From the NCBI GenBank assembly GCA_947167515.1, contig CAMVIM010000007.1, positions 62,001 through 126,000 of the forward strand: 64,000 nt of DNA. Reading direction: 5' to 3'. The notes under the pieces are model-generated. The model made no database searches. It was not told where the DNA came from and was given only the letters and a program-made list of their open reading frames with translations. Shown piece by piece: positions 37,475-48,162 of the stretch. Numbering within the stretch: the first letter of the stretch is position 1; each line of letters begins with the position of its first letter. This stretch comes from an uncultured Prevotellaceae bacterium. Lineage in GTDB: Bacteria > Bacteroidota > Bacteroidia > Bacteroidales > Bacteroidaceae. A program made the translations under genes and the position numbers.

Positions 37475-40400
37475 ATGAAATTCTTCCTCCGCCCTCTCCT
37501 TTTCCTCCTTCTCCTTCCCTTCGAAGCCCTCTTCCCTTGTGCCAACCTTCACGCCCAGAGCGAGGTGGAACAATTGGCACAACAAGTGATGTCGGCACGT
37601 GCAAAAGGAGACTTCGAAAAGGCCATCCAACTGAACAGCAAGGAGATAGAGCTAAGAAGGAAAGACCCTTTTTCGTCCAAACTCTACTTAGCCAACAGCA
37701 TCCACACTCAGGCTGCCAACTATGCTGGTCTGCAACGCTACGACCAAGCCATCGACACCGAAAAGGAGGCGCTGGAACTCTTCCACAAAACCGACAAGAA
37801 GAAACAGTTCGTAGGTGTCTGCCTTAGCAATCTGGCTGCCTACCACTTCTCGCGAGGTCAGAGCGGCGACTTTGCACTGGCTGAGACCTATGCCCAAGAG
37901 GCCCTGAAATATCAGGAGAGTGGAAGCGAAAACTATGTGAACACCCTCAATCTACTTGTTGTCTATCAGACGGCAGCCGGACATGCCATTCAAGCCAATG
38001 ACCTGAGCAAGCAACTCTTCAAGCAAGGCAAACGTGTCTATGGCCTCAACACGGTCAAGTATGCTGAAATTCTGGCCAATCAGTCTGTCAAACTGGCTAA
38101 CCTCGGCAACTTTGCCGAAGCCATCAAATATGCTGAAGAAAGCATCTCCATCTATGAGGAGTCGGGCGACACGCTCAACCTCTCCTTTGCCCGCCTGCTC
38201 ACCAACACTGCCAACTACTACACCAATAAGGAAGACTACGCCACCAGCGTAAGGAAACTGGAGCGCGCACGCGGCATCCTGTTGACCACCGAAGGCGAGA
38301 GCGGGCTTAACTACATCCAATGCACAGGCGAACTCTCGGCTGCCTACAACCATCTGGGCGACCTGCAGAAGGCTGACGACCTGGCCAATGCAGCCCAAAA
38401 CGGCATCACAACCGGTGACAATCGCATTACCCTGCTGAAAGCCCAGTCGCTGAAGAAACAGGCCGAAGTCTTCGCCACTAACGGCAACTACAAAGTGGCC
38501 ATCAGTCTGCAAAATGCCGTGCTGAACATCTATGCCCAATATGCCGACTCGCTGGGCATGGCGAAGGCTTATGACAGGCTCTCCAACTACTACTACCATG
38601 ACAACAACGTGTACAAGGCTATCGAATGCTGCCAGAAGGCCATCGACATCAACTCGCGCAACAGCGGCAAGCAGACCGATCTGGCACAGGCATACAATAG
38701 CATGTCCATCTACCACTACCAGCAAAACGACAATAAGTCGGCACTCAACCATGCTCTTAAGGCCGTGCAGATGTACACTATAGAAGGCGACACCACCAGT
38801 TCCTTCTATGCCAAGGCACTCACCAACGCCGCCCTCTACCACTATGCCTTGGGCCATCTGGACGATGCCGTGCGCGATGCCCTCCACTCCTACCAGTTGC
38901 TTTGCAACGTGTTGGGCAAAGACCATCCCGACAATGTGACCAATCTCTTCAATCTGGCTCACTACTACTATTCCAAAGGAGACGAGCAGAAGCACCAAGA
39001 ATATCTGCACAAGGCCATGCAGTTACAGTCAAATCTGGTAAAGAGCAACTTCTCCCACATGACCACCGCAGGCCGCGAAATGTACTGGAACAGCAAGCGT
39101 TTTGTCTTTTCCGTCGCTCCCACCTACGCCTACCTGTGCGCTGACAACGACTCTCTACTGGTCGATGCCTACAACGCACAACTCTTCACCAAGGGCATCC
39201 TGCTCAATTCCGAAATCGACTTCAAGGCGCTCCTCATGCAGTCGGGCGACTCCACCCTACTAGAGGAGTACATGGAACTGACCGACCTGAACAACCAGAT
39301 AGCCGAACTCTACAACTCATCAACTCAGGAGATGAACGCCAGCAACCACTCGGACGAAATTGAACGCTTGAAACGGAAAGCCACTACATTGGAGCGCGAC
39401 TTGATGCGCCACAGCAAGGAGTATGGCGACTACACCGCCAACATGACCCTCACGGCACAAGACATTGCCGCAGCACTCAAAGAGGGCGATGTGGCCGTAG
39501 AACTGTTTGAAATAGAGGTGGATGGAGGGAAGGCCTATTATGCCATGTATCTGAAGAAGGACTGGCAGGCACCCCGACTGGTCAAACTCTTCAGTTATCT
39601 CGATTTACGAGTCTTACAGCACAACGGCAAAGACTTCTACAAACTCATAGCAGACCCCGATGGCATCAACTACCTCTTCTCCAAGAGCGAAGTGGGACAA
39701 ATGGTGTGGAACCCCCTCATCCAAAGTTGGGGCGACGACGTGAAGAACGTCTTCTTCTCGCCCTCTGGACTCTTCTACCAGTGGGGCATCGAATACCTGC
39801 AAATGAACGATGGGCAGCGAATAGGAGAGAAATACAACATGCGGAGACTCTCCTCCACCAAACTGCTGGCACAAACACCTGAGAACAATGCACTGAAGAA
39901 TGCCGCAGTCTTCGGCGGACTAGACTACGACATGCCTGTCGAACTGATGGCCGAACTGCACCAAGGCATCAACAACTACACCAACAAATTGGTGTCGGCC
40001 ATGGAAAGCGAAGACCTGGCCATACAACGCTCCCTTTTCGACCTCGACAACACAGTAGCCGACAGTCTCTCCATGCGCGGAAGTGCTAAGTATCTGGAAG
40101 GTACACTCAAGGAGGCTGAGAGCATTGCCGAACAACTGATGCAGAGCAACATAGAGACCGAACTCTACACCCACGAGATGGGCATAGAAGAGAACTTCAA
40201 GTCACTGAACGGAAAGCGGCTGTCGCTCATCCACATCGCCACCCACGGCTTCAGCCTGAGTGAAAGCAGTTCTGGACGAAGGATGCTGGCCTCAATTCTG
40301 GGCGACACATGGAACATATCGGCCAGCGATGCCAACCTCAACTACTCTGGCCTGCTCTTTTCAGGAGCTAACAATGCGCTCAACAGAATCAAAGTGCCCG

Positions 40401-40753
40401 AAGGTGTGGAGAACGGCATCCTCACCTCGCGCGAAATCTCGATGCTCGACCTGCGAGGCACCGACATGATCGTACTCTCGGCTTGTCAGACAGGCTTGGG
40501 CGACATCAAGGAAGATGGAGTATTCGGTCTGCAACGTGGCTTCAAGAAAGCAGGCGCACAGACTCTGCTGATGAGCCTCTGGAGTGTGAACGACCAGGCC
40601 ACACAACTCATGATGATTAGTTTCTACAAGGCACTTATGGAGGGAAAATCGCGCCACGAAGCCTTCAGAGAGGCACAAAACCGAGTGCGCTCCAACCCCA
40701 AGTTCAGCACCCCCTTCTTCTGGGCTTCCTTCATCATGCTCGATGACTTGTAA
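37475..40753 (+). CDS. Exported TPR-repeat / CHAT-domain (caspase-like) protein
   Basis: Signal-like N-term 'MKFFLRPLLFLLLLPFEALFPCANLHAQ'; many TPRs; CHAT motifs 'IHIATHGFS' and 'VLSACQTGLGDI...LMSLWSVND'. Confidence 0.92.
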   Translation: MKFFLRPLLFLLLLPFEALFPCANLHAQSEVEQLAQQVMSARAKGDFEKAIQLNSKEIELRRKDPFSSKLYLANSIHTQAANYAGLQRYDQAIDTEKEALELFHKTDKKKQFVGVCLSNLAAYHFSRGQSGDFALAETYAQEALKYQESGSENYVNTLNLLVVYQTAAGHAIQANDLSKQLFKQGKRVYGLNTVKYAEILANQSVKLANLGNFAEAIKYAEESISIYEESGDTLNLSFARLLTNTANYYTNKEDYATSVRKLERARGILLTTEGESGLNYIQCTGELSAAYNHLGDLQKADDLANAAQNGITTGDNRITLLKAQSLKKQAEVFATNGNYKVAISLQNAVLNIYAQYADSLGMAKAYDRLSNYYYHDNNVYKAIECCQKAIDINSRNSGKQTDLAQAYNSMSIYHYQQNDNKSALNHALKAVQMYTIEGDTTSSFYAKALTNAALYHYALGHLDDAVRDALHSYQLLCNVLGKDHPDNVTNLFNLAHYYYSKGDEQKHQEYLHKAMQLQSNLVKSNFSHMTTAGREMYWNSKRFVFSVAPTYAYLCADNDSLLVDAYNAQLFTKGILLNSEIDFKALLMQSGDSTLLEEYMELTDLNNQIAELYNSSTQEMNASNHSDEIERLKRKATTLERDLMRHSKEYGDYTANMTLTAQDIAAALKEGDVAVELFEIEVDGGKAYYAMYLKKDWQAPRLVKLFSYLDLRVLQHNGKDFYKLIADPDGINYLFSKSEVGQMVWNPLIQSWGDDVKNVFFSPSGLFYQWGIEYLQMNDGQRIGEKYNMRRLSSTKLLAQTPENNALKNAAVFGGLDYDMPVELMAELHQGINNYTNKLVSAMESEDLAIQRSLFDLDNTVADSLSMRGSAKYLEGTLKEAESIAEQLMQSNIETELYTHEMGIEENFKSLNGKRLSLIHIATHGFSLSESSSGRRMLASILGDTWNISASDANLNYSGLLFSGANNALNRIKVPEGVENGILTSREISMLDLRGTDMIVLSACQTGLGDIKEDGVFGLQRGFKKAGAQTLLMSLWSVNDQATQLMMISFYKALMEGKSRHEAFREAQNRVRSNPKFSTPFFWASFIMLDDL

Positions 40754-40765
40754 CACCCTAAAATC

Positions 40766-40798
40766 GATGTGACTCAGACCGATTTCGAGGCACAGAAA
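40766..40798. repeat. REP-like element related in inverted orientation to 35534-35562
   Basis: Reverse complement TTTCTGTGCCTCGAAATCGGTCTGAGTCA vs TTTCTGTGCCTCAAAATCGGTGTGACTCA (26/29). Confidence 0.8.
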
Positions 40799-40873
40799 AG
40801 GGATCAAAACAAGCGGCTCCGTATCGAACTAATACAAAGCCGCTTTTGGTTTCTGCCAGTGTGACAATCGAGC

Positions 40874-42058
40874 TTACTTGCCCTCAATGATAACACAACG
40901 GTTCTTGTCGTTATCGTTAGCAAATGGTTGCACGGTGTCGCCATAAGAGTTCACGTTCATCTGGCTAGCTGGAACACCTTTCTCCAACAGATAGGATGCT
41001 ACCTTGTCGGCACGCTGCTTAGCATAGTTAGCGTTCAACTTAGCATTGCCAGTACCTGCATCTGCATAGCCACTGATGCCGATGGTCTTGTTGGGGTACT
41101 TCTTGCACCACGCTACCACCTTGTCTAGAAGTATCTCTTCGTTCACATCACTCTCGCGGATGGCATAGAAAATGGTTTCCTTTACGGGTTCTTCCACCAC
41201 AACGGGCTTGGGTGCAGTGGCTGATGCCACTTCTGTTTGGTTGGTTGTCTGATAGACAGGTGTTGCGGTCACAGCCACAGGTGTAGGCTTCGGAGCAGGC
41301 TTGTGACCAAACTTGTAAGTGATGGATAGTTGACCTGTCATCATCCAGTCGTCAGAGTTGGTGTATTTGCTGTTGAAGCGGTCGTCGAGCGAATTAAAAT
41401 CAACTTCAGCACCCACACTCCAGTGCTTGGCAATGTTGACATCGGCCAACAGACCCAGACGCAGATTGTGGCTGAGCAGGCTGTGGCGCGGAGTCTGGTT
41501 CTGTCCCCATGCATTGGAGATGTCGCTTTCCACCACATATTGCGAAGTGATGCGCTCAAAATCCTTGTTGTGCCATGCATAGTTGAGACCAACACCACCA
41601 ATGAGGTAGAGGTCGAAAGGACGATGCACCTTTTTCGTGAAGATGTTGAAAATGTTGACCATCAGGTCAATGTTGGTGTTGATGTAATTATAGTCATATT
41701 TCAACACTTTGGTGCCATAAGAGCGTTCCTCATTATTAGTGTCCTTCTTATAATACTTATCAAAACCTCCCTTTGACTTCCAGCCATTCACATGGATGCG
41801 GGCACCCACAACAGGTGAGAACATGTCACCCACTGCAATGCTGAAGGTAGGGGAAAGAAGTTTCCAACAACTCACATCAGTGAAAGTGGTACTCATACCG
41901 CCCTGCACCTGAATGAAACCATAAGGATAAGGCTTGTAACCCAGTTCTTGCGACTCGACCAGATAGCCACCCTCTATGCTGCTATCCACCTGCGCAACAG
42001 CTACCACGCTACTAAGTCCCATGACAACAACGGATAAAATTTTTTTAATATTACGCAT
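40874..42058 (-). CDS. OmpA family outer-membrane protein (beta barrel + peptidoglycan-binding domain)
   Basis: 'KTIGISGYADAGTGNAKLNANYAKQRADKVASYLLEKGV'; start at MRNIKK (42058) preferred. Confidence 0.9.
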   Translation of the reverse strand: MRNIKKILSVVVMGLSSVVAVAQVDSSIEGGYLVESQELGYKPYPYGFIQVQGGMSTTFTDVSCWKLLSPTFSIAVGDMFSPVVGARIHVNGWKSKGGFDKYYKKDTNNEERSYGTKVLKYDYNYINTNIDLMVNIFNIFTKKVHRPFDLYLIGGVGLNYAWHNKDFERITSQYVVESDISNAWGQNQTPRHSLLSHNLRLGLLADVNIAKHWSVGAEVDFNSLDDRFNSKYTNSDDWMMTGQLSITYKFGHKPAPKPTPVAVTATPVYQTTNQTEVASATAPKPVVVEEPVKETIFYAIRESDVNEEILLDKVVAWCKKYPNKTIGISGYADAGTGNAKLNANYAKQRADKVASYLLEKGVPASQMNVNSYGDTVQPFANDNDKNRCVIIEGK

Positions 42059-42151
42059 AAGATTTGTGGTTAAGTAAAACATTTTTTTAACATTCGGCGG
42101 TAAAATTAGTTAATATTCCCCAAACGAACAAAAGAAAAAGGAAATATTTCG

Positions 42152-42159
42152 TATCTTTG
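42152..42159 (+). promoter_or_regulatory. -7 element (TATCTTTG) of acetyltransferase-like gene / parE operon
   Basis: TATCTTTG 20 bp before ATG 42180. Confidence 0.55.
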
Positions 42160-42179
42160 CCCCAAATTTCTTTATTATA

Positions 42180-43322
42180 ATGGTTACAATCAAGCAAGTT
42201 GAGACTAAAAAGGAACTGAAAAGGTTCATCAGGTTTAATTATGAGATGTATAAGGATAACCCTTATTCGGTGCCTGACCTGTATGAGGATATGCTGAATA
42301 CGTTCTCTGAGAAGAATGCCGCGATGGACTTTTGCGAGGCGGCTTATTTCTTGGCGTATAAGGACGAGAAGCTGGTGGGTCGCGTGGCTGCCATCATCAA
42401 CAAGAAGGCGAACAAGACGTGGAATCTGAAGAATGTGCGTTTTGGCTGGATTGATTTTGTGGATGACGAGGAGGTGAGCGAGGCGTTGCTGCGGAAGGTG
42501 GAAGAGTGGGGTAGAGAGCGTGGCATGGACACGATTCAGGGGCCTCTGGGCTTTACGGATATGGATGCGGAGGGTTTGCTGATTGAGGGTTTTGAGGAAC
42601 TCTCGACGATGGCGACCATCTATAATTTCCCTTACTATCAGAGGCACATTGAGCGACTGGGTTTTGAGAAGGATGCTGACTGGATTGAGATGCTGATGAC
42701 GGTGCCGAAGGAGACGGGACTGCCTGAGCGGTTGAAGCGTGTGGCTGAGATTGTGATGAAGAAGTATGATTTGAGGATTAAGAAGTACACCTCGGCGAAG
42801 AAGATTGCGAAGGAGTATGGGCAGGAGATTTTCTCGGTCATCAACGAGGCTTTCAAACCGTTGTTTGGTTATAGCGAACTGAGCCAGAAGCAGATAGACC
42901 AGTATGTGAAGATGTACTTGCCTGTGCTGGATTTGAAGCTGGTGAGTCTGGTGACGGAGGCTAACGGGCGCTTGGTGGCGGTGGGCATCTCCATGCCGTC
43001 GATGTCGAAAGCGTTGCAGAAGGCGAAAGGAAAGCTGACGCCCTTCGGTTGGTGGCACTTGCTGAAGGCGCTGAAACTGAAGAAGCCAAAGGTGCTGGAC
43101 TTGATGCTGGTGGGTGTGCTGCCTGAATATCAGAGCAAGGGCGTGAACTCGATTCTCTTCTACGACTTGCTGCCCATCTACATCAGCGAGGGTTACGATT
43201 ATGTGGAGACGAATCCTGAACTGGAGGCCAACGAGAAGGTGCAGCAGCAGTGGATTTATTTTGAAAGGAGACAGCACAAGAGAAGAAGGTGCTACAAGAA
43301 AAGTATTAAGACAACGAATTAG
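42180..43322 (+). CDS. GNAT-like N-acetyltransferase family protein
   Basis: 'MVTIKQVETKKELKRFIRFNYEMYKDNPYSVPDLYEDM', 'MLVGVLPEYQSKGVNSILFYDLL'. Confidence 0.7.
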   Translation: MVTIKQVETKKELKRFIRFNYEMYKDNPYSVPDLYEDMLNTFSEKNAAMDFCEAAYFLAYKDEKLVGRVAAIINKKANKTWNLKNVRFGWIDFVDDEEVSEALLRKVEEWGRERGMDTIQGPLGFTDMDAEGLLIEGFEELSTMATIYNFPYYQRHIERLGFEKDADWIEMLMTVPKETGLPERLKRVAEIVMKKYDLRIKKYTSAKKIAKEYGQEIFSVINEAFKPLFGYSELSQKQIDQYVKMYLPVLDLKLVSLVTEANGRLVAVGISMPSMSKALQKAKGKLTPFGWWHLLKALKLKKPKVLDLMLVGVLPEYQSKGVNSILFYDLLPIYISEGYDYVETNPELEANEKVQQQWIYFERRQHKRRRCYKKSIKTTN

Positions 43323-43374
43323 ACGAAAAAGATTCGGGAATGCCGTATGCGGCACCGAATGACAACGAATATAG

Positions 43375-45375
43375 ATGGAAGAGCTAAACCTAAATAATAC
43401 CCCTGAGACGAATTATAACGATGCCAACATCATCACGCTGACAGGTGTGGAGCACATCCGTCTGCGTCCTGGCATGTACATCGGACGTCTGGGTGATGGT
43501 AGCCATGCAGAGGATGGCATCTATGTGTTGCTGAAAGAGATTATCGATAACAGTATCGACGAGTTCAAGATGCAGGCAGGCAAGCGCATCGAGGTGGAGG
43601 TGAAGGATAACTTAGCAGTGACGGTGCGCGACTATGGCCGAGGCATTCCGCAGGGAAAGATGATTGAGGCGGTGAGCATCCTGAACACGGGCGGCAAGTA
43701 TGACTCGAAGGCTTTCCAGAAGTCCATCGGACTGAACGGTGTGGGCACGAAAGCCGTCAATGCATTGTCCAACCGCTTCGAGGTGAGGAGCTACCGCGAC
43801 GGGGTGGTGCGCACGGCTGTGTTTGAAAAGGGAAAGCTGGTGGATGACCAGACAGAGAAGACCTCAGAAGAGAATGGCACGTTCATCTTTTTCCAGCCAG
43901 ACGACACGCTGTTCCTCAATTATAAGTTTCAAGATGAGTTTGTCAGCAACATGCTGCGCAACTACACCTACCTGAACACGGGACTGGAGATTTACTACAA
44001 CGGCAGCCGCATCGTGAGCCGCAATGGTCTGAAAGACCTCCTGAAGGACACGATGGATGCCACACCGCTGTATGAGATTATCCATCTGAAGGGCGATGAC
44101 ATCGAGATTGCCTTCACACATACGAATCAGCAGTATGGTGAGGAGTACCATTCGTTTGTGAATGGTCAGCACACGATTCAGGGTGGTACGCATCAGAGTG
44201 CCTTCAAGGAGCACATTGCCAGAACCATCAAGGAGTTCTATGGCAAGAACTACGAGTACAGCGACATCCGTTCGGGCATCATCGCCGCCATAGCCATCAA
44301 TGTGCAGGAGCCGCAGTTTGAGAGTCAGACAAAGATTAAGCTGGGTTCGCTCACGATGGAGCCGAATGGTGGAGTGAGCGTGAACAAGTTTGTGGGCGAC
44401 TTCATCAAGACGGAAGTCGATAACTACCTGCACAAGAACCTGGATGTGGCGGAGATTATCGAGGAGAAAATCAAGGACAACGAAAGAGACAGGAAGGCGA
44501 TTGCGGGTGTGACAAAACTGGCGCGTGAAAGGGCGAAGAAGGCCAATCTGCACAACCGTAAACTGCGCGACTGCAAGATTCACCTGAACGACCCCAAGGG
44601 CAACCAGAAGGAGGAGAGCTCCATCTTCATCACCGAGGGTGACTCGGCCAGCGGCAGCATCACCAAGAGCCGCGATGTGATGACACAGGCGGTGTTCTCG
44701 CTGAGAGGAAAGCCTCTGAACTCGTATGGATTGACAAAGAAGGTGGTGTATGAAAATGAGGAGTTCAACCTGTTGCAAGCGGCTCTGAACATCGAAGATG
44801 GCATTGATGGCCTGCGCTACAACAAGGTGATTGTAGCCACCGATGCCGATGTGGATGGCATGCACATCCGACTGCTGATGATCACGTTCTTCCTGCAGTT
44901 CTTCCCCGAACTGGTCAGGACAGGACACGTGTACATTCTGCAAACACCGCTCTTCCGTGTGAGAAACAGGAAGAAGCGCATCAAGAAGGCTGTGCTGGAC
45001 AAGTATATGGAGGAGCACCCCGACAACAAGGGCGACTTCGTCACCATCTATTGCTACAGCGACGAGGAACGCCTGAAGGCCATCGAGCAGCTGGGACCAG
45101 AACCTGAAATCACCCGATTCAAAGGTCTGGGAGAGATTTCCCCTGATGAGTTCAAGAACTTCATCGGCCCCGACATGAGGCTGGAGAGTGTCACCCTGCG
45201 CAAGCATGACCAGGTGAAGGAACTGCTGGAGTACTACATGGGCAAGAACACCATGCAGCGCCAGAACTTCATCATCAACAACCTGGTCATCGAGGAAGAT
45301 AAGCCTGAGGAAGAAGAAGACCTTCCCCTCACCCTCCCTGTTGAGGGAGGGAGTGGTATCTCAGTCAATGAATAA
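43375..45375 (+). CDS. parE: DNA topoisomerase IV subunit B
   Basis: GHKL ATPase '[10 protein letters not shown]', '[13 protein letters not shown]'; TOPRIM '[11 protein letters not shown]', '[10 protein letters not shown]'. ParE rather than GyrB inferred from overall form. Confidence 0.85.
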   Translation: MEELNLNNTPETNYNDANIITLTGVEHIRLRPGMYIGRLGDGSHAEDGIYVLLKEIIDNSIDEFKMQAGKRIEVEVKDNLAVTVRDYGRGIPQGKMIEAVSILNTGGKYDSKAFQKSIGLNGVGTKAVNALSNRFEVRSYRDGVVRTAVFEKGKLVDDQTEKTSEENGTFIFFQPDDTLFLNYKFQDEFVSNMLRNYTYLNTGLEIYYNGSRIVSRNGLKDLLKDTMDATPLYEIIHLKGDDIEIAFTHTNQQYGEEYHSFVNGQHTIQGGTHQSAFKEHIARTIKEFYGKNYEYSDIRSGIIAAIAINVQEPQFESQTKIKLGSLTMEPNGGVSVNKFVGDFIKTEVDNYLHKNLDVAEIIEEKIKDNERDRKAIAGVTKLARERAKKANLHNRKLRDCKIHLNDPKGNQKEESSIFITEGDSASGSITKSRDVMTQAVFSLRGKPLNSYGLTKKVVYENEEFNLLQAALNIEDGIDGLRYNKVIVATDADVDGMHIRLLMITFFLQFFPELVRTGHVYILQTPLFRVRNRKKRIKKAVLDKYMEEHPDNKGDFVTIYCYSDEERLKAIEQLGPEPEITRFKGLGEISPDEFKNFIGPDMRLESVTLRKHDQVKELLEYYMGKNTMQRQNFIINNLVIEEDKPEEEEDLPLTLPVEGGSGISVNE

Positions 45376-45381
45376 AAAACA

Positions 45382-45882
45382 ATGGACAAACTAACAAATA
45401 AGGTAAATGTCCCCTCCCTCAATAGGGAGGGCAGGGGGAGGGTCTCGATTGCCCTGTTTGCCGGAAGTTTTGACCCCTTCACCATTGGGCATAAGAACAT
45501 CGTTGACCGCGCTTTGCAGAGTGTGGCTGACGAGGTCATCATTGCCATCGGCTACAACAACGAGAAACACGGCCTATTCTCACTCGAAGAGCGACTGCAA
45601 GCCATCCGCAAAGTCTATCAAGACGAGGCAAGGGTGCGTGTGGATGCCTACGAAGGACTGACCACCGACTATGCCAAGAGGGTAGGGGCGACCTTCCTGT
45701 TACGAGGGGTGAGAAGCGTGAAAGACTTTGAATATGAACGCGACATCGCCGAGGTGAACAGGCGACTCACTGGCATCGAGACCGTGCTGCTCTTCACCGA
45801 TGCGAAATACTCCTGCATCAGTTCCAGCATCGTTCGCGAATTGATTTCCTACCATAAAGACGTAAAAAAATTTCTTCCATGA
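45382..45882 (+). CDS. coaD: Phosphopantetheine adenylyltransferase
   Basis: 'ALFAGSFDPFTIGHKNIVDRA', 'YSCISSSIVRELISY'; carries an atypical ~20-aa N-terminal extension. Confidence 0.95.
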   Translation: MDKLTNKVNVPSLNREGRGRVSIALFAGSFDPFTIGHKNIVDRALQSVADEVIIAIGYNNEKHGLFSLEERLQAIRKVYQDEARVRVDAYEGLTTDYAKRVGATFLLRGVRSVKDFEYERDIAEVNRRLTGIETVLLFTDAKYSCISSSIVRELISYHKDVKKFLP

Positions 45883-47585
45883 TGATTAAAAACCACACCA
45901 TAGCAATACTTGCTGCACTGCTCGCCATCATTGCCCTGCCACAAGCGGCACAGGCCCAGCAGAAAACAAACACACAAACACCGAATGCCCATGCGCTGGA
46001 CATGCAGATTCGCAAAATCATCTTTGCAGAAAGCGCCATCAGCCAGATGTATGTGGATGAAGTGGACATCGAAAAGGTGACGGAAGATGCCATTCGGGGC
46101 ATACTGAAGGAACTCGACCCACACTCCACCTACACGCCTGCCAAGGATGTGGAAGCCCTGAACGAGACACTCACGGGTTCTTTCGAAGGCATTGGCGTAC
46201 AATTCAATATGAACGAAGACACGCTCGTGGTCATCCAACCTGTCAGCGGCGGCCCCTCCGAGAAGGTGGGCATCATTGCCGGCGACAAGATTGTGACGGT
46301 GAATGACAGTGCCATTGCTGGTGTGAAGATGCCGAAGGAAGACATCATGAAGAGGCTCCGTGGCCCTAAAGGCACCACCGTCCACTTGGGCGTCATCCGT
46401 CAAGGAGTGAAGGGTGTACAGAAATTCACGGTCACACGCGACAAAATCCCCGTCTATACCATCGATGCCATCTACATGATAGACCCCACCACGGGCTACA
46501 TCCGCATCAGCAGTTTCGGTGCCACCACCAAGGAGGAATTCACCAAGGCGGCAACCCGACTGCTGGCTCAAGGCATGAAAGACCTCATCATCGACCTTCA
46601 AGGCAATGGCGGCGGCTACCTGCAGGCAGCTGTTGACCTTGCCGACCAATTCCTTGACCATAACGAGATGATTGTCTATACCGAAGGACGTGTGACAGGA
46701 CGACAGGAGTACCACGCGAAGGCAGGGAAGATGAACATCAACCGAGTCGTGGTGCTCGTCGATGGCTACACAGCATCGGCAGCCGAGATTCTTTCCGGTG
46801 CCCTGCAAGACAATGACCGAGGCATCATCGTCGGCCGCCGCACCTTCGCCAAAGGACTTGTACAACGCCCCATCGACCTGCCCGACGGTTCCCTCATCCG
46901 ACTGACTGTAGCACACTACTACAGTCCTGTAGGACGCTGTTTCCAGAAGCCCTATGTGAAAGGCGACAAGAAGAAGTACGAGATGGATATGCTCGACCGC
47001 CTGAACAGCGGAGAACTGATGAATGCCGACAGCATCCACTTCCCCGACTCCCTCAAGTACCAGACCACCGGAGGCCGCACCGTCTATGGTGGCGGTGGCA
47101 TCATGCCCGACGTGTATGTGCCGCTTGACACGACCCTCTACACGCCGCTTCACCGCGAACTGGCTGCCAAGAGCTGCATCAACACCTCCACCCTCAAGTG
47201 GATTAACGCACATCGCAAGGAACTCAACAAGACCTACCGCATTGACCTGTACCAAAAAGCGCATGCCAAGATGGTGGAAAACAAAAAGTACAACCTTGAA
47301 GACCTGCGAATGGGCTTTGAGCAGTTCAAGAAAGACTTCACGGTGCCACAGGAACTGATGGGCATCCTCATTGCCAAGGCCAAAGAAGAGAAGATTGAAT
47401 ATACCGACTCGGTCTTCCAAGCCACACTCCCCACACTGCACCTACAGATGAAAGCCCTTGTGGCACGCGACCTTTGGGACATGTCTGAATACTTTGAAAT
47501 CGTCAACCCCTACAACGAAATCTACAAGCAAGGACTTCAAGCGCTGAGGAACGACGAACTCTTCCAAAGCATCAAGTCCGAATAA
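45879..47585 (+). CDS. S41 family C-terminal-processing peptidase
   Basis: PDZ 'GIGVQFNMNEDTLVVIQPVSGGPSEKVGI', catalytic 'VDGYTASAAEILSGALQDN'. Confidence 0.92.
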   Translation: MMIKNHTIAILAALLAIIALPQAAQAQQKTNTQTPNAHALDMQIRKIIFAESAISQMYVDEVDIEKVTEDAIRGILKELDPHSTYTPAKDVEALNETLTGSFEGIGVQFNMNEDTLVVIQPVSGGPSEKVGIIAGDKIVTVNDSAIAGVKMPKEDIMKRLRGPKGTTVHLGVIRQGVKGVQKFTVTRDKIPVYTIDAIYMIDPTTGYIRISSFGATTKEEFTKAATRLLAQGMKDLIIDLQGNGGGYLQAAVDLADQFLDHNEMIVYTEGRVTGRQEYHAKAGKMNINRVVVLVDGYTASAAEILSGALQDNDRGIIVGRRTFAKGLVQRPIDLPDGSLIRLTVAHYYSPVGRCFQKPYVKGDKKKYEMDMLDRLNSGELMNADSIHFPDSLKYQTTGGRTVYGGGGIMPDVYVPLDTTLYTPLHRELAAKSCINTSTLKWINAHRKELNKTYRIDLYQKAHAKMVENKKYNLEDLRMGFEQFKKDFTVPQELMGILIAKAKEEKIEYTDSVFQATLPTLHLQMKALVARDLWDMSEYFEIVNPYNEIYKQGLQALRNDELFQSIKSE

Positions 47586-47651
47586 CTTGTCATTTCAAAA
47601 TCATTTCATCACTTCCGACAGTTCCCATCAACGACCCCAAAAATCAGACTT

Positions 47652-48095
47652 ATGATTACCTATAATACCGATGGCGTGAAGATGCCAACCATCCGCCGCC
47701 GCGACACCAGCGCATGGATTAAGGCCGTGGCAGCCACCTATGGAAAGAGGGTGGGGGACATTGGCTACATCTTCTGCAACGACGACAAGATTCTGGAGGT
47801 GAACCGCCAGTATCTGCAACACGACTACTACACCGACATCATCACCTTCGACTACTGCGACGACGCTCTGCTCACAGGCAAGAAGGACACCATCGCCGGC
47901 GACCTCTTCATCAGTCTTGACACCGTGCGCAGCAACGCCGAACAGCAAGGCACCACCTATGAGGAGGAACTGCATCGCGTCATCATTCACGGCATCCTCC
48001 ACCTCTGCGGCATCAACGACAAAGGCCCTGGAGAGCGTGAAATCATGGAAGCTGCAGAGAACAAAGCACTGGAATTATTAAAACAGATGGGTTGA
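47652..48095 (+). CDS. ybeY: rRNA maturation RNase YbeY
   Basis: 'HRVIIHGILHLCGINDKGPGEREIM' zinc motif. Confidence 0.95.
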   Translation: MITYNTDGVKMPTIRRRDTSAWIKAVAATYGKRVGDIGYIFCNDDKILEVNRQYLQHDYYTDIITFDYCDDALLTGKKDTIAGDLFISLDTVRSNAEQQGTTYEEELHRVIIHGILHLCGINDKGPGEREIMEAAENKALELLKQMG

Positions 48096-48162
48096 ATGGG
48101 CAGAATGGGCACCACTAAACCCATTAAACCTCATAAAACCCCACTAACCCTATAAAACAACA

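Noticed and set aside
43864-45207. 447-aa minus-strand ORF opposite parE
   Set aside because: Antisense to a clearly conserved gene; translation has no recognisable domain.
45849-47441. 530-aa minus-strand ORF opposite the S41 peptidase
   Set aside because: Shadow of the conserved peptidase reading frame.
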